From Rhodoferax sp. UBA4409 (GTDB lineage Bacteria; Pseudomonadota; Gammaproteobacteria; Burkholderiales; Burkholderiaceae_C), in contig DGQR01000004.1 in the NCBI GenBank assembly GCA_002390825.1, positions 1-13,073 of the forward strand: a stretch of 13,073 bases of DNA, written 5' to 3'. Below, piece after piece: positions 6,770-13,073 of this stretch. The notes below the pieces were generated by a model. That model was not told where the DNA came from and did no database searches. It worked only from the letters and a program-made list of their open reading frames with translations. Position numbers and translations under genes: made by a program. How positions within the stretch are numbered: position 1 is the first letter of the stretch; each line of letters begins with the position of its first letter.

Positions 6770-7156
6770 TCAGGCTTTCTTGTGGACGTGTTTATCAAAT
6801 GCGGCCTTACGCGCGCCGCGCTGCACATCATCCAGCAGGCGCTGGGCTTCTTTCTCAGCTGCCGCCACTTCAGCATCCAGACTGTCCTCCACGGCCTCTT
6901 CCCCCTCGGGCTTGGGTGGGGATGGTGGGATGGAGCGCTCCCGGATTACCTGCACCAAGTTGAAGATCCGTTGAGCACAAGCAAGGGTTGCCACCGCGTC
7001 CTTCTTGCACCAGTACCGATCTCCGCGGGTGGTCTTCTCCATGGCTGCCGGCGCGATGCCGTGGCCGGGCCATTTGGTCGGATCGCTCTCGGAGAGAAAC
7101 ACGTCCACCAGTTGTTCACCGCGCGCCTGTAGCGCCTCGAATTGATCCTGCCGCAT
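6770..7156 (-). CDS. Probable terminase small subunit
   Basis: The 128-aa product sits directly upstream of the large terminase, the usual place for the DNA-recognition subunit. It has an acidic to mixed helical N-terminus, an aromatic/basic patch TTRGDRYWCKKD (42-53) followed by a helix that may contact DNA or partners, a proline-rich hinge (77-83) and a charged helical tail likely to form a coiled coil (about 88-120). The family is not recognised from sequence alone, so the role rests on context and size. Start at ATG 7156 is decided by a very good Shine-Dalgarno and by the 1-nt TAATG overlap with the stop of the internal virion gene. The open frame up to 7339 lies inside that gene and is not used. 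Confidence 0.72.
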   Translation of the reverse strand: MRQDQFEALQARGEQLVDVFLSESDPTKWPGHGIAPAAMEKTTRGDRYWCKKDAVATLACAQRIFNLVQVIRERSIPPSPPKPEGEEAVEDSLDAEVAAAEKEAQRLLDDVQRGARKAAFDKHVHKKA

Positions 7157-10100
7157 TACTGTCCTCCCATGGTTGATAAATCGGGTGCACGGTCTGGGGC
7201 TGTCTCCCCTGGCTCCCACCAAAAGCCCTGATTCCAATCCTGTTGCGCCCTGGACTTTTGACGATCCAGATAACCGGGGCTCAGGTTCTCCTGAATGGAG
7301 TGCAAAAGCAAGTGATCCAGCGCGGCCTTGCCGTACCAAAGGTTTACGTATGGGGTGTGGCTGCGGGCAAAGCGCAGGGCCTCGGCTCCGGCGTGGGTGT
7401 CCTTGCCGGCCATGGCTTCGTCAATGTTGCCCTTGGTCAGTTCCCAGACATCGGCGGCGCTTCCGAAGGTGGGCCCGAGGGTCAGGCGGCCCAGCGAATC
7501 CAAGGGGCTGCGGTCCTGCGTGGTGTCGCCCAGCACGATGTCCCCCAGAAAGCCAGCGCCACCGCCTTGGGCAAATGCACGGCTCCAGAACTTCGGGGTG
7601 GTCATGTCTACGGGGTCTTTCCCTTGGGTGACCTGCTTGGTTTGGAAGGCGATCGCACCCAGAGCGGTGCCGGTGATGGCTAGCGCTGCGGTGTAGGCCG
7701 CTTTGTTCGCAAGGGCTGGGGCTCCATCGGTTCCGGCCTTGCTCTCCAGAATCCGGCGCCAGTGGCGGGAAATCATCGCAATGGGGAAGGATTTGAACTG
7801 CATGGTTGCCCGTGCCAGCTCCCCCACTCCGGTGCCAGCCTGTTGACCTCCCCATGTCTGGATGGCACGGGTGGCAATGTCGGGGTTCATCACAGCGTAT
7901 TCGGATTCGTCTGTGATAAAGCCCAGCACCTTGGCGGTGACCTCGTTTTTAATTCGCGTGGACTCTGCGGCAATGCGCGGGGCTTCCTCGGACTGAATGC
8001 GCTGGATGACTGCGGCGCGGCGTTGTTGTCGCTCTTGCGATCGAGTGATGTAGTTCTTCAATTCAGCAGCCATGGCCTCTGCCTTGGCTTGCGCTTCCTT
8101 GCCGGCTTGGTTGGCTTCACGAAGAGCTGCGCGATCCATTTCAGCGATGCTCTTCTCAATATCGCGCATGCGCTGTTGCAATCGTCCTTTGGCTTCACCG
8201 TACTTGCGGCCAATTCGTTCCGCAGAGCTGATGCCTTCACGAACGCTGACACGCATTTCCTTGGCATTAAGCGCCTCCTTGAATGCTGCCCGCTCTGCAT
8301 CTGGAGTGGCCTTCAATGCAATTTCAATATCAGCCTGAACCTTTGCACGCTCAGCATCGGCGGCCGCTACTTGCATCTTTATCAGTTCACGCTCGGCGTC
8401 ATTGGCAGTTGCTGCACGCTTTTCAGCTTCGCGCATCCTGGACTCTGCCCGCTTTAGGCGCTTCCCAAGTGCAATGCCTGTGCGCTCTGCTTGGCTGATT
8501 GCTGCCTTGCTGGCGCTGTCGAGTTCTTTGCCAGCCTCTCGCACACCCTTTTCAAAGGCATCCACATCCGCCTTGGTGAACAACTTGTTGTAGTCGTGCT
8601 CTAGGTCTGCCTGCAGCTTTGCCTCTTCCCTGCGAGCGTCCAGCATTTCCATTTGTTGCAATAACGGCTCTGCCGCCTGCTCGTTCTTCTTCAGTTTGCT
8701 TGCCAGTAACTCTTTTACGGCCCTGTTTAGGGAGTTGCGTGCCTCGTCAAACTTATCAATGCGTCCGCGCACCCACTGTTGATCCTGCGCGTTTCTGGCG
8801 GCTAAATCGTCCGTTTGAGCCGTGATGCTGTCTTTGATCCGCTGAATATCTTGAGGGCGTGCTTGCGCAATATCAGCCGCTGCGATGGCCTCGGGCGTCA
8901 GCATCTGCATACCCCGATAGTCGGTCAGGTCCGCCTGATTGATCACTTGCCAGTCCGCCTCTGTGATCCCCTTGCGGGTCAGGTGGGAGCGGTCCCACTC
9001 GGTCAGCTTGCCCCATTCGGTTTTGGACAACTTGCCCAGACCGGACATCATGGTCATCGAAAAACCCCGCCGCATGGTGTCGGTCCACATGTTCATCATG
9101 GACAGCTTCATGGTGCTGTTCGCTAGTCTGCCGCTCCAGTTGTTGGCGATGTTCTCACCCTGCCACCGGTTCAGGTCGGAGATAATGGATTCCGCGATCA
9201 TGCCGTGCGTGTTGGCGAACTCCTTCGCATCCTTGCCGCCGGCCGTCATGGTGTTTTTCAGCAGCTCCCAATAGCTCAGTTTGTTGTAACCGGTGGTGAC
9301 CATCATGGTAGACAGGTCGGTGATGCTCGAGATCACCGCGCCGGCCAGCTTGCCGAATGTCTGAATGTTGCGGATGTGCTGGCCTACCTCTGCTAGTCGG
9401 GCGCTGTCAGGGGCTCCGGTGTTGCCGCTGATGATGTCCCAGTAAGCCTGTGGCTTGTTGCCGAATACCCGCTCCAGCTTGCCGTCCGCGCGCTCCGCCA
9501 GATCGACCTGCAGCCTAAATTGCTGGTTGGGGTTGGGCCCCATGCGCTCCACCAGTCCTATGTTTCGGGCCATGCCCCCGATGTGGCCGATCATGGCGTC
9601 ATACATCGAGCCCATGCCGTACTGGGCGTTGTACTCAAGGTAGGCCTCTCCGTCCTTGAAGTGCAGAACACGGCTTTCGCTGCCGCTGTTGGCCTTGGCG
9701 CCGGGGCCTTTGAACTGGCCGGGCGTCTGCTTGTTCATGCCATCGGTGGCCAGCGTGTCCCATGCACCGCGCAGCAGGGCTACCACCTCCGCGTCATTCA
9801 TCAGGCTGCCGTCCGTGCGCAGGTACTGCTTACGGTCCAACAGCGGGAGGGTGTCCTTTACCCAGCGTGCCTGTGCTTCGTCGCGGGTGGGTGGCGTCAT
9901 GTCCAAGCGCTTGCGGCCCGCTTCCCTGATCCGCGCGCTGTCGTGTGGCTGGGGCAGATAGCCATAGTCCAATTTACCCACATCCCCGCCCGCATCGTTG
10001 AACCGCTGGCGCATGCTTTCGATTGTGTCCAGCCATGCCTTGGCCCCTTGGCTGGCAATCTGGTTCTTGGTGCCACCCTTGCCCATGGCGAATATCTCCG

Positions 10101-10587
10101 CCACGAGGTCACGGGTCATCTGGGGGTTCTCCGCGTCGAACAGGAACTGCAGAACCTTCCGGCCGGTGCTGGCTCCCTCGGTGCTGCTGGCCGCGTCGAT
10201 CAGGTCCATCAGCCCGCTGGTGTACTGCTTTTTCACTCCTTCGTTGTACAGATTGGTGTTGTTCAGGTCTTCCACCAGTGCGCGGCTCTGGCTGCTTTTC
10301 AGGTTAGCCCGCAGGTCTGCGATGCGCTGCTGGGTTTCCACGGTCTTCAGCACCTGGCGCTGGGCGTTCTCCGCTTTTCGCAGGGCCGCCTCCTTCATAT
10401 TGCCCATGGCCAGCTGGGCCGCCTCGGTCACTCGCGTGTCCATGCTCTTGGCCTGCCAGCCCTTGGGGTCTTGCCGTGCCAGCTGTCGCATGGCGCTGTC
10501 CATCTGGTCGTCGATCTTCTTAATCTCGGTGGCGGTCAGTGCGCGGCCTGCCGCTTTCGAGACTTGTGCGATACAGTTCGGATTCAT
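7156..10587 (-). CDS. Large internal virion (ejection) protein with long coiled coil
   Basis: The 1143-aa protein is the largest complete gene here. By size, place before the terminase and content it resembles the internal virion/DNA-ejection proteins of T7-like podoviruses. Residues 1-560 are helical and include hydrophobic, Met-rich stretches (about 408-435, 490-520). Residues 585-885 are a highly charged, Ala/Glu/Lys/Arg-rich region typical of a long coiled coil. The C-terminal part has a conserved-looking core (MNPDIATRAIQTWGG..., MQFKSFPIAMISRHWRR) and a possible membrane-interacting stretch at 963-981. No catalytic motif is seen. ATG at 10587 has GGAGAGGAA at 10597-10605; the 34 residues of open frame above it are not protein-like. 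Codon use in the coiled coil differs from the flanks (third-position GC about 56% against about 84% in hand-counted samples). It overlaps the next gene by 1 nt. Confidence 0.8.
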   Translation of the reverse strand: MNPNCIAQVSKAAGRALTATEIKKIDDQMDSAMRQLARQDPKGWQAKSMDTRVTEAAQLAMGNMKEAALRKAENAQRQVLKTVETQQRIADLRANLKSSQSRALVEDLNNTNLYNEGVKKQYTSGLMDLIDAASSTEGASTGRKVLQFLFDAENPQMTRDLVAEIFAMGKGGTKNQIASQGAKAWLDTIESMRQRFNDAGGDVGKLDYGYLPQPHDSARIREAGRKRLDMTPPTRDEAQARWVKDTLPLLDRKQYLRTDGSLMNDAEVVALLRGAWDTLATDGMNKQTPGQFKGPGAKANSGSESRVLHFKDGEAYLEYNAQYGMGSMYDAMIGHIGGMARNIGLVERMGPNPNQQFRLQVDLAERADGKLERVFGNKPQAYWDIISGNTGAPDSARLAEVGQHIRNIQTFGKLAGAVISSITDLSTMMVTTGYNKLSYWELLKNTMTAGGKDAKEFANTHGMIAESIISDLNRWQGENIANNWSGRLANSTMKLSMMNMWTDTMRRGFSMTMMSGLGKLSKTEWGKLTEWDRSHLTRKGITEADWQVINQADLTDYRGMQMLTPEAIAAADIAQARPQDIQRIKDSITAQTDDLAARNAQDQQWVRGRIDKFDEARNSLNRAVKELLASKLKKNEQAAEPLLQQMEMLDARREEAKLQADLEHDYNKLFTKADVDAFEKGVREAGKELDSASKAAISQAERTGIALGKRLKRAESRMREAEKRAATANDAERELIKMQVAAADAERAKVQADIEIALKATPDAERAAFKEALNAKEMRVSVREGISSAERIGRKYGEAKGRLQQRMRDIEKSIAEMDRAALREANQAGKEAQAKAEAMAAELKNYITRSQERQQRRAAVIQRIQSEEAPRIAAESTRIKNEVTAKVLGFITDESEYAVMNPDIATRAIQTWGGQQAGTGVGELARATMQFKSFPIAMISRHWRRILESKAGTDGAPALANKAAYTAALAITGTALGAIAFQTKQVTQGKDPVDMTTPKFWSRAFAQGGGAGFLGDIVLGDTTQDRSPLDSLGRLTLGPTFGSAADVWELTKGNIDEAMAGKDTHAGAEALRFARSHTPYVNLWYGKAALDHLLLHSIQENLSPGYLDRQKSRAQQDWNQGFWWEPGETAPDRAPDLSTMGGQ
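7161..7168 (-). promoter_or_regulatory. Strong ribosome binding site of the probable small terminase
   Basis: GGGAGGAC is read on the minus strand 4 nt before the ATG at 7156. It fixes the start of the gene and lies inside the last codons of the upstream internal virion gene. Confidence 0.75.
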
Positions 10588-10770
10588 ATGTTGCTGTTCC
10601 TCTCCATTGCTGGGTTCGTGTCCATCATCCCGTTGTCCATCTGGGCAGCCACGGGGCGGGCGGATCGTGCTTGGCAGGCGCTGCGGCAATACCTATTTGC
10701 CATGGCCTGCATCGTTGTGCCGGTGCTGGTGCTGGTCGGCATCACTTACCTGCCGCTTCTCTGGTCATGA
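10588..10770 (+). CDS. Possible small two-helix membrane protein, opposite strand
   Basis: This 60-aa frame occupies the only sizeable gap in the phage part. Its ATG directly abuts the ATG of the large internal virion gene (CAT/ATG), and its stop abuts the stop of the 509-aa gene in a TCATGA palindrome. The product has two hydrophobic segments (about 2-21 and 35-57) joined by the basic loop GRADRAWQALRQ, a sensible helical hairpin with the loop inside. By hand count GC is about 58/45/78% at codon positions 1/2/3, the order of real GC-rich genes. Against it: no clear Shine-Dalgarno (only GGA), no clear promoter, and all neighbours on the other strand. A competing minus-strand frame of 52 aa (10584-10742) shares the third positions. 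If real, it could be a lysogeny or exclusion protein; that is speculation. Confidence 0.4.
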   Translation: MLLFLSIAGFVSIIPLSIWAATGRADRAWQALRQYLFAMACIVVPVLVLVGITYLPLLWS

Positions 10771-12294
10771 CCCACTGCTAAGAAAGCAGTTAGCCGCCAC
10801 TTCAATCAGTCCGGCGTCCGCTTCTTCCGCTTGTGCCTCCCGCTTGACCTGCTCCAGATAGTCCCGCGCGCTGAGTGACTTCGTGGGCTTCCCGCTGTCG
10901 TCAAACTCCACCGGCATCACGGCTTCCAAGGCTTGGGGCATGCGGGCCTCAAGTTCCGCGATTCGTGCCTCTAGCGGGCTGACCTTCACCCCATTGGCTT
11001 GTACTGGGGCGGCTCCGGCTCCGGGTACGTCTGCGGAGGTGGCTGCATTGCCTGCCGCTGGCGCTCCCGCTTGATCTGCCGGGGCTTGGGTTTGGGCTCG
11101 GGTGGGTGTCGTTGGGTCTTGGACATTTGCTATCGTTTCAGTAGCTGCTCGCGCAGAAGAATCAACGGCCGGCGGACGGTTTGTCTCCAAAAGCTGGGGC
11201 GGGATTTCGTCAGCCATGGCCGCCACTTCCGCACGCATGGCAACGACTCGGGCGGACATTTCCTCTGTGACCTTCACCGCCATGGCTTCGGGCACATCCA
11301 CCAGCACCCGCACCCCGTTGGCCTGCTGATCCATGGCCTTCGTGTAGGCGGTTACATGGGCATCCGCTTGGGCAATGTCTCCGCGCACGGGGTTGGTCGC
11401 GTCCATGTTCTCGCGCAGGAGCGTGACCCGTGCAGCGTCCACCAAATCGTCAGGGGGTGCCGCCTTGGGCATGTCGGGGGCCTTGGCCGGTGCCTTGGCT
11501 CCACGCATCGCCAGAGCACCAAAGCCCAGCGGCAGGACAGTGGACAGGGCCAAGCCCACGGGGTCGAGCGGGTCGTACTGGTCGGACAGCTTGGAATAGT
11601 CCGCACCGGCCAGAATCTCGCGGGTTGCTGCGTTCTGCGCCATGAAGGACACGGGCCCGCCGGCCAGTGCTAGGGCTCCGGTTTGCGCCCAGTTCTTCCC
11701 CGCTGCCGGTAGCGCAAAGCCCACGGCGTTGGTAGCGGCTGTCACGGCTCCCACCTGTTGACGGGTCTTGATGTCCACACCCTGGCGCGCGAGGTCATCC
11801 GCTTGGCTGAATCCCTCTTCCACACCGGCAGCCACAGCGCCGGGGATGTTGCCCCCCATCGCGGCAGCTGTCAGGGCCTTGGAGCCCATTCGGAACAGGT
11901 TTGTGACCGCCAATTCAGCGACATGGGTGGTGCGCGGATCGGGTGTGTAGTCCTGCGCCACGTTGCGCAGGCTGGTGCCCACGTTGCTGGTGAACTGGCC
12001 TTCTTTGGGGTTCAGGATGTCCGCGCCCACTTGCATGGTGGACTGGATGAAGTTCATCACGGGGATGCGGCCCAGAGGTCCGGACACATTGGCGGGCACC
12101 TTGTCAGATATCGCCTTACCGATATCGGAGGCTGATGCCATGCCCTGCGCTGCGCCGATCACCGTTCCGATAGCTGGCGCGCGCACCATGAGGCCCCATG
12201 TGCTAAATCGAGGGCTGGACGCTGGCTCGGGTGGCCGTTCCCCCCGCGCTTTTAGTGCTGCGTCTGCCGCTTCGGGGTAGAGATCATCAAACAT
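10765..12294 (-). CDS. Probable internal virion / ejection-associated structural protein
   Basis: The 509-aa protein lies between two other probable ejection proteins. I do not recognise a named domain. The N-terminal half is Gly/Ala-rich with hydrophobic, possibly membrane-active segments (about 139-157, 183-215, 245-263). A Pro/Ala/Lys linker (265-285) leads to a helical charged part, then a long Ala/Pro/Gln/Thr-rich low-complexity linker (370-435) and a short helical end (440-505) finishing in LIEVAANCFL. An enzymatic domain is not evident. ATG at 12294 overlaps the previous stop as TGATG and is decided by a strong GGAGG at 12305-12309. A structural or scaffold role in the ejection apparatus is inferred from neighbours, composition and lack of enzyme motifs. 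Confidence 0.65.
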   Translation of the reverse strand: MFDDLYPEAADAALKARGERPPEPASSPRFSTWGLMVRAPAIGTVIGAAQGMASASDIGKAISDKVPANVSGPLGRIPVMNFIQSTMQVGADILNPKEGQFTSNVGTSLRNVAQDYTPDPRTTHVAELAVTNLFRMGSKALTAAAMGGNIPGAVAAGVEEGFSQADDLARQGVDIKTRQQVGAVTAATNAVGFALPAAGKNWAQTGALALAGGPVSFMAQNAATREILAGADYSKLSDQYDPLDPVGLALSTVLPLGFGALAMRGAKAPAKAPDMPKAAPPDDLVDAARVTLLRENMDATNPVRGDIAQADAHVTAYTKAMDQQANGVRVLVDVPEAMAVKVTEEMSARVVAMRAEVAAMADEIPPQLLETNRPPAVDSSARAATETIANVQDPTTPTRAQTQAPADQAGAPAAGNAATSADVPGAGAAPVQANGVKVSPLEARIAELEARMPQALEAVMPVEFDDSGKPTKSLSARDYLEQVKREAQAEEADAGLIEVAANCFLSSGS

Positions 12295-13073
12295 CAGTTG
12301 CCCCCCTCCAGTGGCAAGACCAGAGGCCTGCCATCCGCGCGTTTTACCAATCGTCCACCAATGCTCAAGGTGTAGGAATCCTTACCAGCAGGCCCCAAAG
12401 TGGCACTGGGAATGTGCCGCGCCAGTTCTTCGGGGGTAACTTGTCGCCCTTCAATCAGGATTGGTTGACCGGCTGCGATGGTTTCCACCCGCTTGGTGTC
12501 GATGCTGCGCAAGGCCTTGGTCACTCGGGAATCGTCCCAGCCGTAAGGCTTGATGATCTTGGCCCCGTTTAGCTCCATCACCCCACCCGTGGCAAGGTTC
12601 ACGGCCTGCTTCACATCGGGGCTTCCGCCTTCGGAAAGCAATCCCGCATAAACCGACAAAGCCGCATCGTTTGCCGCGCGCTGGGCGTCCTCACTGGCGA
12701 AGGCTCCGCGCGTGAGTTTGTCGATTTCGGAGCGAATGCTGATCTTGTCTTGCCCGCTCGGGAACTTCACACGATCCTCTTTCATAGCGTCAGCACCGGC
12801 CAGTACGATCTCCGACACGTACCGCCCGTTGGTGGTCTTGGCCTCGTTGGCGGTGAGGATGGCGGCTTGTGCCAGCGTGTCATCCTTGGCACCCAGCTGC
12901 TTGCCGAAAGCGCGCATTTGCCCGGGCGTCATCTGCTTGGACAGGGTGGCGAGGGTAGTGGCCCGATCCCGTGGGGGTAGCGCCTGCATCAGGGTGCCCA
13001 GTTGCTGGGCTTCCTCGGGCTTGAATAGGGAAACCTCTTTCCCCGCTGCCGCGCGCACCACATCGGCCAGCTT
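12294..13073 (-). CDS. C-terminal part of a large phage virion/ejection protein, cut by window edge
   Basis: The last 259 residues are visible; the frame is open to the right edge, so the true start is outside. It has a helical region with PPRDRATTLATLSKQM and the stretch ILTANEAKTTNGRYVSEIVLAGAD, which I associate with the C-terminal parts of podovirus internal virion proteins. These often carry a lytic transglycosylase or similar wall-cutting domain at the other end. A later segment (QAVNLATGGVMELNGAKIIKPYG) is also of that type, and the end ARHIPSATLGPAGKDSYTL...GRPLVL looks like a small beta-rich domain. Whether an enzyme domain is present cannot be judged from this window. It precedes the 509-aa gene with a 1-nt overlap. 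Confidence 0.68.
   Translation of the reverse strand, partial: KLADVVRAAAGKEVSLFKPEEAQQLGTLMQALPPRDRATTLATLSKQMTPGQMRAFGKQLGAKDDTLAQAAILTANEAKTTNGRYVSEIVLAGADAMKEDRVKFPSGQDKISIRSEIDKLTRGAFASEDAQRAANDAALSVYAGLLSEGGSPDVKQAVNLATGGVMELNGAKIIKPYGWDDSRVTKALRSIDTKRVETIAAGQPILIEGRQVTPEELARHIPSATLGPAGKDSYTLSIGGRLVKRADGRPLVLPLEGGN
12305..12309 (-). promoter_or_regulatory. Ribosome binding site of the 509-aa virion protein
   Basis: GGAGG is read on the minus strand 10 nt before the ATG at 12294, within a G-rich run inside the last codons of the upstream gene. It supports reinitiation at the TGATG junction. Confidence 0.65.

Noticed and set aside
6101..7132. Long plus-strand ORF (343 aa) across terminase genes
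   Set aside because: It is antisense to the large and small terminase frames with strong motifs; the His/Gly/Leu/Val-rich product looks like a GC-rich shadow and has no recognisable domain.
7157..7339. N-terminal extension of the probable small terminase
   Set aside because: Lies wholly inside the internal virion gene; the strong ribosome binding site and TAATG overlap point to ATG 7156.
9520..10587. Plus-strand ORF upstream and in frame with the 60-aa membrane ORF
   Set aside because: This part is antisense to the well-supported internal virion gene and looks like a shadow. Only the part after 10588, outside that gene, was kept as a candidate.
10588..10689. N-terminal extension of the large internal virion protein (34 aa)
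   Set aside because: Pro/Arg/Gly/Gln-rich and not protein-like; ATG 10587 has its own ribosome binding site.
10584..10742. Minus-strand 52-aa ORF in the same gap, with AGG before its ATG and an ATGA overlap with the internal virion gene
   Set aside because: Strand and overlap suit the operon, but the Met/Ser/Thr/Asn-rich product has no structure-like pattern, and GC at codon position 1 is lower than at position 2 (about 45% against 58%). It remains the main rival to the plus-strand ORF.
10774..10790. Hairpin ACTGCT/AGCAGT near the end of the 509-aa gene
   Set aside because: Only a 6-bp stem, within coding sequence, and without a T tract on either strand, so not called a terminator.

Overview
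The window joins a bacterial chromosome (about 1-1913) to the late end of a podovirus-type prophage or integrated phage (about 1996-13073). The host part holds the 5' portion of rnr (RNase R, minus strand, cut by the left edge) and, divergent from it, a complete tRNA-Leu(CAG). The RNase R has the short N-terminus and the sequence style I associate with Burkholderiales, perhaps Comamonadaceae. That host assignment is recognition from memory, not a search result.

The phage part begins only 82 bp after the CCA end of the tRNA and is almost wholly coded on the minus strand, so transcription runs right to left towards the tRNA. In transcription order it carries: the C-terminal part of a probable ejection protein (12294 to beyond the right edge); a 509-aa probable internal virion protein; a 1143-aa internal virion protein with a long charged coiled coil; a probable small terminase; a T7-type large terminase; a tail fibre with a T7-like N-terminus; and a lysis cassette. 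The cassette holds a T7 gp17.5-like holin, a small anchored DUF3761-like protein, a second holin-like protein, a DUF5675 protein, Rz, and Rz1 which starts inside Rz. Terminase, fibre, holin and internal virion types all point to a T7-like podovirus, but here the terminase genes precede the fibre. The position beside a tRNA 3' end suggests a temperate phage. No integrase, repressor, capsid or portal gene is in view, so these must lie beyond the right edge if the element is complete.

The genes are packed tightly. From the fibre through Rz, four of the five junctions are 4-nt ATGA/GTGA overlaps and the fifth has a 1-bp gap, so translation is probably coupled. The only sizeable gap in the phage part (177 bp, 10588-10764) is filled exactly by a plus-strand ORF for a two-helix membrane protein, the one candidate gene facing the other way. 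Other points of interest are the absence of a recognisable endolysin next to the holin and spanins, a codon-usage shift confined to the coiled coil of the large internal virion protein, and a late operon that seems able to read antisense through tRNA-Leu into rnr.
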